Positions 42,861-55,245 of a stretch of 64,000 bases of DNA are shown in pieces. Numbering within the stretch: the first letter of the stretch is position 1; the number at the start of each line of letters is the position of its first letter. Origin of the DNA: Cryoendolithus antarcticus (lineage: Eukaryota > Ascomycota > Dothideomycetes > Cladosporiales > Cladosporiaceae). Under the pieces are notes generated by a model, which was given only the letters and a program-made list of their open reading frames with translations, was not told the DNA's origin and ran no database searches. The stretch covers positions 1,488,001 through 1,552,000 of the forward strand of contig NAJO01000001.1 in the NCBI GenBank assembly GCA_002077065.1. Reading direction: 5' to 3'. The position numbers were made by a program, and so were the translations under genes.

Positions 42861-42971
42861 GGTGGAGAAGTTCGCCGTTGAACTGGATTTGGTCGGAGGA
42901 TCACCGACGAATAATGCATGTATGCGATTTTGCGCACTAACCCGACTCGACACTCACGCATCGCCAAAAGG

Positions 42972-44715
42972 CTACACGAACACCTCCTCAACCCTCTCGA
43001 CGCTTCCCTCATCGCCCTTCCAGCCCTCGGCGACTCGTCTCGCATCCTCATCCACATGCGAACTTGGCACCCACTTACTCCCGGGTATGAACCACGGACT
43101 CTCCTCAAACAGCTCGTCCATATCCTCCAGATTCAGCCCCGTAGTCTCGGGCAGGAAAGCCCACAAGAAGATCCCGTTCGTCGCATTGCACACGATGAAG
43201 ACGATGTAGTACTGCCAGCCAATAGCAGACACGGCTATAGGCGTCACTTGGCCGATCATAGTGTTGAAAGCGAAGCTCGTCATGCCGCCGAGGGAGACAC
43301 CCTTCATTCGCATTGCGTTGCCGAAAAGCTCAGCCGGTATAGCCCAGGAGAGTGGACTGCAATTCTTGTCAGTACGAGTATTCCCGCTAGAGTCAGGAAG
43401 ATGGCTCACCCTGATGTAACGAAGAACACGAAATTGAACAGCCATGTCAAGGCCACAAATGCCCAATGAGCGCCCGTACTCGGCGCCGAAGCAGGGAATT
43501 TCTGGATCAAGATTGCGTTGATCAGGAAGGTGATGCACATGATCGCTGCACCGTAGATTTCCAGGCTGCGGCGTCCAACACGCTCGATGATGAGAATGCA
43601 GACTGTTGTTCCGAGCAGCGCGATGATAGCGTTTACCCCGTTGAAGAGTAGGGATTGACTTGTTGGGATGCCGATCTGGGCGTAGATCTGAGGAGAGACT
43701 AAAAAGGATATCAGTCAACACTTCACGTAGCGTTCAAGGTAAAAAACTTACAATACTGTATGCTCGACACGCCAGTCATCTGGCAGCCAGCTTGGATGGC
43801 CATGACAATGATGGTACGTCGAAGATTCGGCAACGTGGACACGAGATCCCAGTATGTCTTCTTCTTATCCAGACGTTCCGTCTCGATCTGATGCATGATG
43901 AGGTTGAACTCAGCGATCACGTAGGGATCGCTCTCATCACCGTGTGAGTGAAGTTGAGCGAGATTGCGGCGGCCGCGATCAGATTGATCGTGGTCGCAAA
44001 GCCAACGGGGACTTTCAGGAAACAGGTAGATCATGCTGGCGAGGAAGATCGCCGGCACGATTTGGATGCCGAGAGGTATACGCCATTCCCGGCTGTTACC
44101 AGTGCCAGTCCAGGTCTGATAGCAAGCATAACCGATCCAGGCAGCGACGACTTGTCCGAGGGCGTTGAATAATTGTTGCAAGCAGGTGATCTTGCCGCGG
44201 ATCTTGCGGTGCGAGATCTCGGCTTGGAAGATAGGGACGATGAGCGTGAGGAAGCTGCACCATGTTAGAATCCCGCAGGGACATGATAGGTTTGTCAAGC
44301 AAGGCGTACCCAACGCCAACACCAGCAACATATCGTCCAGCATACAACATGCCAATGTTCATACCAGCCGTTTGTATGATCCCGCCAACGATGAATATGC
44401 AGGAGCCCATCAATATCACTGCCCTCCGGCCGATTGGGTTCGTGAAGCCAGATCCAAGAGCGCCAGTGAAACATCCTGCTGTGAATAGGGCTACGACAGT
44501 GCCCGCCTTTGCATCGGCGTTATCTTGCAGGAATAGTGTCTTGAAGTTGTCGCTTGCGACGACTTCGGCGATGACTGCCAAGTCATATCCGAAAAGCTTC
44601 GCGAGTGCTTGCGTTAGTCGAGCATACTGAAACAAGGAAGCCGCACGCGTTGACTCACGAAAGACCCAAGAGCGGCGAAGCAGCCGACGAGAAATTGGAG
44701 GACCCCAGGCTTCAT
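42972..44715 (-). CDS. MFS sugar porter
   Basis: Five exons: 44715-44659, 44596-44310, 44254-43752, 43698-43410 and 43356-42972, 506 residues, with all junctions in phase. Landmarks of the sugar porter family are LFGYDLAVIAEVVA (helix 1), the GRR loop after helix 2 (NPIGRRAVILMG), AGRYVAGVGVG, PIFQAEISHRKIRG, PESPRWL, QAGCQMTGVSSIQYFSPQIY, the ERVGRRSLEI loop, GPLSWAIPAELFGNAMR and PETTGLNLEDMDELF. Twelve membrane spans are expected at the plasma membrane. The substrate is not inferable. The GYD motif continues LAVIAE rather than the commoner GVIGG. Confidence 0.93.
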
Positions 44716-45917
44716 GATCGCGAATGGGCTAGAAACTGTTGCGTGTAGAGACTCGTCGTAGTCGACACAAAGAGATCTATACTTACCTTACATCTATCTC
44801 TACATGCACACAGTTGACATCACCGTTCGGACTGCAGTATGACCGCCGGACTGACATTTGAACGGCGTCTACAAGCTTGCTGAATCAGGGACCTCGTTTT
44901 CGTAGCTCGTAGTGCAAGACAAACGAGAGATAGCCGGTGAGGAGTTAACGTGCCGTGTCGTGAAGCGGGTGACATCAACTCAAGCTGTCACTGAACGCGG
45001 GGAACCCCAGCGCTAGACAGGTGTTCTCCAATGCCGGATCCCGGGTCTGCAGGCATGCTCGACATTGAAGATGGTACAATGTCTTCAGTGCTCGATGTGG
45101 TATTCCGGCGCCTCTGGAAGTACGGCAGTCTGCTACACGTCGTTGCGGTCGAAGCAGGCCATGTGCCGTTCACGTGTCTTGACAGCCGGCGATCCATCTT
45201 GAAGCACTGTGGTGGTTCTGGTCTGCTGCTTGGCTAAATGCGCGATCTCATCTCGCGGGTGACTTTGAGAGCGTGTCTTGCTGTGCCTTCGTGTGGTGTC
45301 CATAGCATCGCCTGGGCGGGTGCTGACACTAAGCAATGCGACAATAGCGTCCGCAAAGCTGTAGAGTGCAGCCAAATCGCTCATCCTGCTTCACTGCCGA
45401 CCAGGAAATTCTCCAGTGAGCAGATCGAGAGGGCTTCATGGATGCCGTGCAGCTCGAAAGTTCATCAGCGCTTTCTTGTCCACGTAACTGACGTTGCTGA
45501 TTCTGACATTCCCAGGCACTGCTGGCTAGTTGTCAATCATCCACCAGTTGACCCCATCTCCATCATGGTGCTGACTGGCCTCTCGGTGATGATGGGCCAA
45601 GGAGCACCTCTTTGGCAGCGAGGTGCTACCAATACTCCTGCTTGTGATCGCTAGCAGGATCATGTCGGGCATTGATCTGACGAAAGACACGCCCTGGATG
45701 GATGATCTGCCTCACAGCATGCATGAGCCCGTGCTTGCATCGCTGTATGTTATCTGGCAGCTGGGGAAGACGGAATTCGTTGCGATCACCTTGTTGATGC
45801 CGTAGATATCTTTTGATCAACAATGCAGAGAGGCATACTGCATCGCATCAAGTTCCTCCGACCGTGTGGATCCTCGGCATTTGAAACCCTCACTTACCAT
45901 CGGCTTATCGCTCCACG
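44716..45917. other. 1.2-kb intergenic stretch
   Basis: Between the sugar porter start and the D-2-hydroxyacid dehydrogenase start, thus head-to-head. A 138-codon frame (45238-45654) and a 60-codon frame (45623-45805) have no resemblance to known proteins. No repeats recognised. Confidence 0.45.
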
Positions 45918-46997
45918 ATGGCACCCCTGGTAGTAACCGTCAGTGCCCGTCATGATGTCCATATCAATAATGTTTTTTGCATGGCGGTGCCTCGTCTGTC
46001 CCTCGTACGCTCCCATCTCAAGCCAGCTGCATCCTCCCAGACATCGCCCAAGATGAAGCTCCTCTATCCTAGCTCCCTCGTGCTCGACACCAAAGAGCTT
46101 GAGGGATTCGCCGCTACACTACACCCTTATGATGTCAAGAAGCCTTTGCCCGAGGATGTGATAGACGCAGAAGTCCTAGTGACATGGAGCAACAGCGCTG
46201 AGAATCTCAATGATGCGGCAAAACGTATGACAAATCTGAAATGGATCCAATCCCTAGCTGCTGGGCCGAACGATGTGCTCAATGCTGGCTTCGACAGCAA
46301 GAAGATCATCGTCACGACAGGTTCCGGCTTGCACGACTTGACAGTTGCCGAGCATGCTCTAGGTATGCTGCTAGATGGCGCGAGAAGATTCTTCGAGATG
46401 CGAGATTACCAAACCCAAGGAAAGTGGCCTGGTCATCTGGGAGGCCCACAACCAGATCGACCGAGGGGGAAGTTTACTACGCTGAGAGATGCGAATGTGA
46501 CGATCTGGGGATTTGGAAATATCGCGAAGGCACTCGCGCCGTGGCTTACCAGTCTGGGCGCGAACGTGAAGGGTCTTGCGAGATCGAGTGGTGTGAGGAA
46601 CGGCGTCGAAGTCTACGGCGATGACAAGATCGATGAGATATTGGCAACGACCGATGCATTGGTCATGATCTTGCCAGGAGCGGTCAGCACGAACAACGCG
46701 CTGAACGCTGCGAGGCTCAAGACGTTACCGAAGCATGCCTGGGTGATCAATGTCGGACGAGGGACGGCGATCGATGAGGATGCGCTCGTCGAGGCGCTCG
46801 AGAGTGGCGAGATCGGCGGTGCAGCTTTGGACGTGTTCGTGAAAGAGCCGTTGCCAGAGAGCTCAAAGTTGTACAAAGCGCCGAATTGTATTATAAGTCC
46901 GCACGCTGCTGGCGGAAGGCCTCAGGGAGCAGAAGAATTGATAGCGTTCAATCTGCGGAAGTTCATGGCTGGGCAAGAATTGAGGAACGTCATATAG
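45918..46997 (+). CDS. D-isomer-specific 2-hydroxyacid dehydrogenase
   Basis: Intronless. It is 359 residues from the first ATG, or 314 from the in-frame ATG at 46053 (MKLLYPSS), which matches the family's usual N-terminus. The NAD(P) motif is TIWGFGNIAKALAPWL (GxGNIA). The catalytic residues sit in INVGRGTAIDE (Arg), the Glu of the VFVKEPLPES region, and the His in SPHAAGGRP. The 45-residue extension (including PRLSLVRSHLKPAASSQTSP) is basic and could be a mitochondrial leader. The family reduces 2-keto acids or glyoxylate/hydroxypyruvate; the exact substrate is not inferable. Confidence 0.9.
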   Translation: MAPLVVTVSARHDVHINNVFCMAVPRLSLVRSHLKPAASSQTSPKMKLLYPSSLVLDTKELEGFAATLHPYDVKKPLPEDVIDAEVLVTWSNSAENLNDAAKRMTNLKWIQSLAAGPNDVLNAGFDSKKIIVTTGSGLHDLTVAEHALGMLLDGARRFFEMRDYQTQGKWPGHLGGPQPDRPRGKFTTLRDANVTIWGFGNIAKALAPWLTSLGANVKGLARSSGVRNGVEVYGDDKIDEILATTDALVMILPGAVSTNNALNAARLKTLPKHAWVINVGRGTAIDEDALVEALESGEIGGAALDVFVKEPLPESSKLYKAPNCIISPHAAGGRPQGAEELIAFNLRKFMAGQELRNVI

Positions 46998-47240
46998 CGA
47001 TAGATACCATCGATATACAAGCACATCATAGCGACGACTATGGTAATCACAAATCAACCCTCCCATAGCGATTCTGCAGCATGCGACCACATCAGGCACG
47101 CAGATCTCGCAATGTTGATAAGGTCGAAGAGGTGGAGTGAAGGCAGTGACACGCCAAGCTTTTGCCGATATCATTTGATTGGAGTACTATCGAATCTGCC
47201 TCCATCTCATACGTGCAATGAGCCCATGACCATGCCCCTC

Positions 47241-49323
47241 TCACAATGGAGTTGAGCACCCGAAGCTGGTGGCAATGGTTCCAGTCGGCCCGAAAATCGA
47301 AATCAGACCCTCCACAGCAGCCCAAGTTCCCATACCCGAAGTAGCGAGTGCCATCAGGATGTAGATGAAGGTAGCGCCGGCGAGGAGTGGTCGCTTCATG
47401 AACCCACGGATCCATCGCTTTGTGCCTCCATCGTGACGGGTCGTGACGCCCGTGACGGGGTCGAAGCCCTCGCCGGGCAGTGCCGCAGCCTCTTGGACGA
47501 TGTATCCGAAGTACAGGATTGCCGGGAAGGAGTACGTGAAATTGAGACTGAAGAGACCTCCCACGAAGCCCACGAGACCGCTGTTGCCTCGTTAGTGGGT
47601 GTTCATAATCATATGGGGTACGGGGGAAGATATGGGAATGACTCCGGGGCAGGGGGGGAGGGGTGGAGGGGGTGGCTTACTTCAAGTTGGGGACTGCAGC
47701 GGCGACAATAAAGGCAATGATCCAGTACATTGGGCCTAGACCCCACCATAGGAAGCGACCCTTCTTGCTGGTGATGGGAGGGAAGTGGAGGATCTCCTGG
47801 AAGACTTCTAGATAGACAGTCTTCATGCCGATATTGAAGTAAAGGACTGCACATGTGTCAGTAGGTAGCGACGAGACCTTGGTCTTGATAAGAACTTACA
47901 AATAGCGAAGAACCCAGTAAGAAGACCCAGAACATTACCGGCTTGCTGCAGGCGAAGCGGGTTGACGACGTTGCCGATGTTGCTGGCGGAGTACTGACCC
48001 CACTGCGAGTACACGAAGACACCGAAGAAGATGTAGACGACGCCAATGAACAACTGTGCGATGAACAGACCTTTCCAAAAGTCCATGGGATGCCTCATCT
48101 CAGCGAGGAAGGCAACGAAGAGCAGAGCACCACTGTAGGCGTACACCATAACGTTGATAGCTCCGAACTGCGACGCAAACCCAACGACCTGCTGCTGGTA
48201 TTGAGCGGGAGGCTGACCGGCGAAAGTGACGATGGGCTCGAGCGTCTTGATCAACGTGGAGTTGAAGATGACCTCGTAAAGTGGCTCGTAGTGCGTGCAG
48301 GAGACCAGAATGATGATGAAAGACACCACGTTGAGCCAGACCGAAAGATTGCACATCCAGCCGAGATGCTGCAGTGCGCGCAAGCTACCAGAAATCATAC
48401 CGATGATCATGATGATAATCATGACCGCTGAGTAGCAGATTTTCGAACTAGCCAATTGCGCCAGCACCAGAGATTGACCGTTGATCAAGACTGCCACAGT
48501 CAAGAATTGCTGGAGCGATTGGCCGAAATTGATGAAGTGACGGGATTTCTTGCCATAGATGCGCAGGAATGGATCGCCGAAACTCAGCATGGGGAATCGA
48601 GAGGAGTCAAGAGCCAGGAAGACGCGCCAGAGGTTGTAGCCAGCGAAAGCAGCGGCGAGACCGAAGATGACATAGAGAGCGACACCAGCACCGTAACCTA
48701 CGCTAGCAAAGACCTGAAGGGCTATGTTAGTGCTGCTAATCGATTCGCGTGCTTGACGAGACTTACGAAGGGAGCACCGGACCAGCCGAGGATGTCGGTC
48801 GTGATGAGGTAGAAGATTGTGCCCCACGAGGAAGTTCGAAGCGCTCGCGCAGCGATACGCCATTCCTCGTTCGTGACGGTCATGTCGACAGAGTTGCGGC
48901 CATGGGCTGCTGTCTGAGCAGCCACGGCCTCCTCCTTCTCGCTGTTTGCATTGCTCTCGCGCAACTCTTTCGTACCCTTGCCAGTGATCTTCCTCACAAG
49001 ACCAGAGACTCGGCCACCGACTGTGTTGGGGTTCTTCTGGATGTAGCGCTTGTTCTCCTCTTCCTCGATCAGACGCTCTTCCTTCGCCCACTATGTGACA
49101 GTCAGCAGCCTGTTCTGGCCGTGGTAACTGTAGTGATGCAACTGACGTAGATGAACTCCTCGAAAGTGACAGTCGCGTCCGTACGCGCTGCTAGACCCCA
49201 CACGCGCTGACGGATTTGTGGGATGCCGTCAATGACAATGTGCTCCGCTTTCTCGCCGTAAGGAGCCTCCAATGGCTCAATAGCCGAAGGGTGGGGAAAC
49301 CCCAGAGGAACGACCGTAGACAT
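47241..49323 (-). CDS. Amino acid transporter, Aa_trans (AAAP/MTR-like) family
   Basis: Five exons: 49323-49147, 49090-48767, 48713-47900, 47846-47681 and 47580-47241, 606 residues. All phases agree, though donor 1 is the weaker GTCAGT. A hydrophilic N-terminus of about 130 residues precedes the AAAP core. It begins LRTSSWGTIFYLITTDILGWSGAPF and VFASVGYGAGVALYVIFGLA, then GYNLWRVFLALDSSRFPMLSFGDPF and later spans. About eleven helices are expected. It resembles the Neurospora MTR/N-system group that takes up neutral and aromatic amino acids; specificity is inferred only from the family. The C-terminus is short (FGCSTPL). Confidence 0.9.
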
Positions 49324-50822
49324 GACGACTGTCTCTGCGGTTGTACAAGAATACAATGAAGCCCAGGACGAGTGCCAGAAGATGGGCAGTGAGTTTGACA
49401 GGACGGGAACCCTACATCATATATGAACCAAAGGAGCAGCTGAGCCGTGAGTACGCCACATGGCCGCACAGGATGCTTATCTTTCCAACACCCATTATTA
49501 TACCGCGAATCACCAATCGTTATGGCCGCGCTAGAAGCGAGCCACATGCTTCGCGTGCAGCAAATGTCGGCTTAGCTTCGTATCAAGCATTCGACTGGCC
49601 CATTGGCGATAGTGACCGATACGCGATGCAACCTCAACTGCCAAATTGCGACAGCATCCCAAGCAAAGAAGGTGTGCGACAGCGCTAGCCAGCCCAGCTG
49701 CACCGATCTCGCCGCGGGTGGTGCGGAGCTTGGGACATGGAAGTGTCAGCGGCGGCGAGCTTTGCCGTATTGCGCAGGTACGAGTTGTTGTGTAGATAGA
49801 AGATTAGGACGAATGGGGCAGGTCGTTGTAGGTAGCATCAGCCAAAGCGTGGCAAAATAAGATTGAGCCGGTCCAAGCATCGACAAGCATTGGGGTGGTT
49901 GTCTCGGTGTTCTCTCATTGGCTCTAACCCAGTGGAGAGATTTCCCCGTTCGTCGGCCCATGTTGACCACTCGGGATAGATGACCGCTCATGCATTGCAA
50001 TCTGCGGGTTGTCGGACGCACCGCGCAAAGCAGCTGCATCTCGGCGATCATCCAGCTGAACGGTGATCGCGCGATAGCCAGGGTGTCGAGCGCATGAGAC
50101 TGCGCCGTAAATCGCAACAATCGTTGATGCCAAATCAGTGAGAACCAGTAGCGTGTCGGCAAACATGCGACAGAATGTCGAAAAGCGTACTTGATGAGCG
50201 CTCGGCCAGGCTCAACGAGGAAGGTGCTCAGGTAAGTTCAGTGTCAGGAATCTAGATGCCCTCGTGACCATACTGAATGGCGCGTCCACGGAAACTTACA
50301 GTGTTTCGCGTGCGCTACGTTTTACACTTTACACTACCCCGCGAGCATGCCATGTGGCGCTGCGTCCGCATGAACTCTGCCGTCAATACCATGAACGCCT
50401 CACCGCGCGTACAGTAGTATCGTGATCGACATCAGGGAGAGGACCACTCACGTGGGATCAGAGCTGGCATTCACACGAAGTGTCCTTGGTAGTAGACACT
50501 GTACGCGATCAGGTACTGAGGCGAGCGGTGGACAGGTGCAGCGGACAGAAGGTTTCGAGGGCCGCGCAAACATGTGCAGTCCAGATTGGCTCCACATTCA
50601 AGATTGAAGTCATGCTTTGCCACGACGGCGACCCAGCGTTGGCAGACACCATTGGAGAGCACCCTGTCCCGGTGTTACCGAGTACGTGCTCAAGATTGAA
50701 GATAAGCGCTACTCCGCCTGTCCCTGCAGTGTTGCAATGCATGCCTCCCCATTCTATAATTCTACTAGTACATGGGTATCTTAAGCACTAGCACAGCAAG
50801 CAGACCTCCCGACTCCAGCCAC
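49324..50822. other. 1.5-kb intergenic stretch
   Basis: Between the amino acid transporter start and the 3' end of the DEAD-box helicase. Several short frames, the longest 138 codons on the minus strand, with no family resemblance. No RNA gene or repeat recognised. Confidence 0.45.
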
Positions 50823-52594
50823 TCATTTCGTCCCTCCTCTCCCACGACCAGCGCTGCCACCGCGGCCTCTGGCAGCGCCACCGCCGCCACGACCTCCTCG
50901 TCCACGTCCACCACCTCTTCCAGCGCCGCTGCCACCACCGCGTTCGCCGCCGGTGCGATCACCCCCGATTCGCCTCTCGACCGGCGATCCCGCACGCTTC
51001 GGTGCGCCGCCACCTCGGCCACCACCTCCGCCACCCTGTCCACCTCTTGACTCTCTTGCGATGGTACCCACATTCAGCCCTTGGACGCCTTTCAGTCCCA
51101 TTTTACCCACGACCATCTTATCGATCATGGGCGGCTCCGGCAAGCCCATAGCCTCAGCATGCTCGTTGGCTTGTGCGACCAGGCCTTCATTCGTAAGCTG
51201 TAGCTGCCGCGTGAATGTCTTGTGAAAGCCGAGCCAGCCCTGGTAAGCCTTGTTCTTGACAGTCTCGTCGACACTGCCGAATGCGCGTAGCACATCATTA
51301 TCGTGAGCATTGGCAGGACCGCTCAGATCCTCAGGGTATGGGTTGATTGGAAGCTTGCGGTTGACTTTCAGGAAGAATGACTCGCGCTGAGTGAGCAGGA
51401 TCACAGCTCTGCCTTCATTACCAGCACGCGCAGTGCGCCCAACGCGGTGCACGTACTGCTCGCCACTTGATGGTAGACCGACCTGAATGACGAGTGTGAC
51501 ATTTGGGAAGTCCATGCCGCGACCGATCACGTCGCTTGCAAACATGACTCCCGCCGACGCTGCTTTGAATTCATCGGTTGTACGAGTCCGTGCGTTCTGC
51601 GATAGACGCGACTGCAGCTGAAAGACAGCCATCCGCCGACCGAGGAGTTGAGTGAACACAGCGTGCATAAGAGCGACTCCATTGGCGGTTGTGCCGAAGA
51701 CGATGACCTTGAAGTCGTTCAGAGTCTGCTCGAACTCGCGAAGGAGCAGGGCGTACAGACTGGAGTATGTGTTGTAGATTGATGGGGTGATGATCGAGTA
51801 CTGAGTGACTTTGTCGATCGTGGGTGTCTCGTTGGGGTCGACAGTGGACAGCTCAGTGTAGCCAGGCCGAAGCACCTTTGGCAGGACTTCCTTGATCTTC
51901 GGTGGGACGGTCGCCGAGAAACACATGCCTTGCCAGCCGTTCGTCTTTGGCGGTAGACTTCTCAGTATCTGGTTGATTGCCACAAGGAACCCGGACTCCA
52001 GCATTGTGTCCGCTTCGTCCAGTACCAACGTACGGATGTTCGCGAATCTGTCAGCAACGTAGCTGTCCGACAAGTAATCGTTCAATCGACCAGGAGTAGC
52101 CACCAAGACTCGAGGATTGCCGTTGAGGAACTTCTTCAGTTCGCGGTCCTTTGACGTGCCACCGTATGCTGTGTGGCACTCGAGTGGCGGCTGCATCTGA
52201 GATGTGAGGGCATCGCACTCCTTTGCGATCTGAAGCGCGAGCTCTCTCGTGGGCGACAAGACCAGTATCTGCACTTCTCCCTTCGGCGATGCGGGTTGTG
52301 TGAGCAGTGAGTGGAGCGCAGGAAGCAGGAAGGCGATAGTCTTGCCAGTTCCAGTATGGGCTCGGACAAGGCAGTCTGATTGGAATGAAGGTAGCTCGCT
52401 GAGAGTCTTGTGCTGGACAGGGCTCATGGTGCTGCGAAGCATTAGTCTTTTCCTCGCTTGACCTCGTCGTAGGCCGTACGTGAATCGATGCATGCGTACT
52501 CATATCCCATCACTTCCAAGCCTTTCAGCAGGCGAGCATCGATGCGACCTCGCATCGTGCTGAAGAGCGTGCCACTATTCGGTACGGCGGCCAT
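50823..52594 (-). CDS. DEAD-box RNA helicase, MSS116-like, with RGG-rich tail
   Basis: Exons 52594-52500 and 52431-50823, 567 residues. The junction makes GLEVMGYDTMSPVQHKTL, the Q-motif region. Motifs are AHTGTGKT, PTRELAL, TPGRL, DEAD, FSAT, DVIGRGMDFPNV and HRVGRTARAG, all intact. The insertion pattern and the WLGFHKTFTRQLQL segment resemble mitochondrial Mss116-type helicases. The N-terminus (MAAVPNSGTLFSTMRGRID) is short and not a convincing presequence. The last 80 residues are a Gly/Arg-rich (RGG) tail typical of RNA-binding and arginine methylation. It may instead be nuclear or cytosolic; location is uncertain. Confidence 0.92.
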
Positions 52595-52867
52595 GTCTGG
52601 TCGAGTTGTTGTGGAGGGAGGGTTGTAGATTGATATGGGTTGAAGGATATCAAGCAAGGAAGTTTTCAATCATCCACAGTTGAGATCTTAGATACTAGCG
52701 TAGGCGTATGCAACGGGCCGCTCGGCTCGAGCCTTGACCTTATTCGCGCGGAGCGAGACATTCCATCCTCCTTTCATCCTCCTTTCTCCTGCTTGCTGAG
52801 ACATCCAACGCAATGTGTTCTGCGGGATCCCGCGAACCATGCCGTCAGCTTCAATGCGAACTGCCGC

Positions 52868-54673
52868 CTACAAGGACCCTTTGTACACCCGAGACAACAC
52901 CTCCATTAACTTACTTCCATGGCACTCACTCGGTCCATCTACCTCCGCCGCCGCATGCCCATCTCTTTTGAAGTTGATCCTAGCAGACACAGTAGCACAA
53001 TTATATTGCGCCTCTGCAGCTCTAAGCTGACAAACCGACTTCGCCTTGCATGCCGCATCACAACTTGGCACTTTCCACCCACGACTCTTCCGTGCGTTGT
53101 ACCGCTGGAAGACCGCATCATTGCTCTGGAACACTGTCGTCAGATTGTGCCAGAACGCTGGCGTCAGCTCGGCGCTCGCTGCTGTCACTGGTGGCGAGAC
53201 GAGTGGACCGTACGTCTCCTTCGCAGAGTAGTACTTCGTCCACACCGGGCTGGTCTGGTACGTTTCAGCTTCGAGACTGGTGCTGTATACGGTCACGTCT
53301 AGCACTCCGAAGGTGACAGGGTCGACTGTGTAAACCTTGAACGCTGGTGAGCCCGAAGTTGGCGTCAGAGCTGGCGCAATGTGCGAGATACTGTTCGCCG
53401 TCTTGGGCGATTGCGCAGGATACGAGCTGTAGCCGATCTGCAAGTCATCTTTGTGCGTATGGCCGAAGAATAGACCAGCAATCGTGGCATCCTATCGATT
53501 CAAGATCTGCCCGAGGTAGTTGCTGCCGTCGCGGAATGCATCGTTGACACCAAAGGGCATGTGGCCGATTATAATTGCTCGCTGACCAGCCGTCTCTGCT
53601 GCTTGAAGCTCGCCGACTAGCCACGCCAGCTGGCCATCTGGATCGTATTGGATTGTCTTCTCGTACAGCCAGAAGTTTTGTTTGTAATAGAAATTAGTAT
53701 TGACCGAGATGACTTTCAGATTATAGTTCGGCAACTTGTACGAGTATGCGCCGTACTTGTCCGCTTGGCCTGCGCTTGAGGATCCAATCCATTTCTGCCA
53801 GTTCTTGGACAAGGTGTCGTACACATACTGACTTGAGATAGTGGTGTCGATGTTGTTTGGCGGGAACGAGTTGACTGGCGCAGCATCATGGCTCCCAGTA
53901 GCAGCGAAGACTGGCATGCCGAGCTTACTCGCCATTGTGGCGTACGCATCGTTCAGATCGTTGGTGACCTCAGCCTGGTTCACGAGCCCGACGGCGCCCT
54001 CCACTACGTCGCCAGTGAATAGGGCGAACGAAGCGTCAGGAGCTGCTTTCCCGATAGCAGAGTACAAGCTCCGCTCCAGCGTCTTGGGACTGTCGCACTC
54101 ATGGTTTCCATTCGGACCCACAGGATACTGCGTTTTGCCTGGGGCATCACTGGCAGTGTAGGGCCGGCAGCAGATGTTCTTTGTACAGTTGTAGTTGGCG
54201 CCAACTGTATAGGACAAGTCGACATGGATGTCGGAAAAGTGCACAATCTGAATCGGGCTCTGGCCGCTTGGCGCTGGTCGTGTCTTCGCTGGCTTAGCGG
54301 TAGGAAAGCTGACTGAGTACGGGCGGACAGCTTGGAGTGGGCAGAGTCCAAAGATTGTCGTGCAGAACCACGTGCTAGTGTAAGACGGGATGGTCATCCC
54401 GCGCAAGTCGTGCGCCAAGATGGGTCCCTCAAGGCCAATGGCGCCAGCGCAGACATCTGGGTCTTCGGCGCCAGATAGAATACAGACACCAGTGATGACG
54501 GAGACGAACGCATCGTCACCCAGCGCTGCGACACCCTTGAGAGCAAGGAGCAGGGCGGTGCATCCAGCGCACGTAGTGGTCGATTCGATCAGGTCGTAGA
54601 TGGTCGAAGCATTCTGCGCATAACAGAAGGAGATGAGGAAGAATACAACGAGCGAGGATGAAAAGTGCTTCAT
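52868..54673 (-). pseudogene. Acid-sphingomyelinase-like phosphodiesterase with in-frame TAG
   Basis: One uninterrupted reading phase of 601 codons, broken only by TAG at 53494-53492. A signal peptide (HFSSSLVVFFLISFCYAQ) is followed by a saposin-B-like domain (CAGCTALLLALKGVAALGDD, CILSGAEDPDVCAG). The calcineurin-like phosphoesterase motifs are HFSDIHVDLSY and LFTGDVVEG. TGSHDAAPVNSFPP stands where GNHD is expected, and IIIGHMPFG follows. The stop comes just after YLGQILNR. The frame then continues with DATIAGLFFGHTHKDD, the last metal-binding motif, and the C-terminal domain. Relatives have Tyr or another aromatic residue at the stop. The GNHD Asn-to-Ser change and the stop both argue for loss of function. 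Confidence 0.82.
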
Positions 54674-55245
54674 CTTCTCGTTTGCGAACGTCCTCGTTGG
54701 AGTAGGTCACTGTACTGTGGCCTTGTTGGACTATGAGACTCGCGGACACCGATAGACTACATGCTCGAAAGCAGTCGATCTGGACACTCCATCGAGAAGA
54801 CCGGTTAGCGAGGGGAGGTCAACACGAGGATCTTGCTTTGCCTTCATTCGTGAAACTGGCCCTATGCTCGCTATAGCAGGGACTGCATAACGCTCCGTTA
54901 CATGCAGTTGATATTGCTGCCTCATACGCAACCACGGAGAACAGCGCGTGCCGCTTCACCTTGATGCGTGCTGTAGTCGTATGGTACACGTGCGTGGAGA
55001 ACAGGATTCATGTCGGCGAATATATGGACTTGAAGCATCGCTTACATGCACGTTACAAGGGACCAGCTTCTTGTGTGTCTGTACTTTGGATCAGCTACCG
55101 CATGCGGCAGGTCGCTTAGCATACCGAGCCCTCAAACAGGAGTTTTAGGCGGAACTTGCCAGCTTCTCCAGGTACTTGACACTACGCGACGGTAGATGCC
55201 GCATAACCAAACTTCATACAGCGCATACGAAGCCTCAATTGAGCT
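54674..55245. other. Intergenic region
   Basis: Between the phosphodiesterase start and the histidine acid phosphatase stop (both minus strand), so it should hold the phosphodiesterase promoter. No feature recognised. Confidence 0.45.

Noticed and set aside
45623..45805. 60-codon frame (DLTKDTPWMDDL..) as a gene remnant
   Set aside because: Too short, and I could not match it to a family.
53492..53551. Intron explanation for the TAG in the sphingomyelinase-like gene
   Set aside because: A GTGTCA donor with the TAG as acceptor would shift the frame and delete conserved residues.
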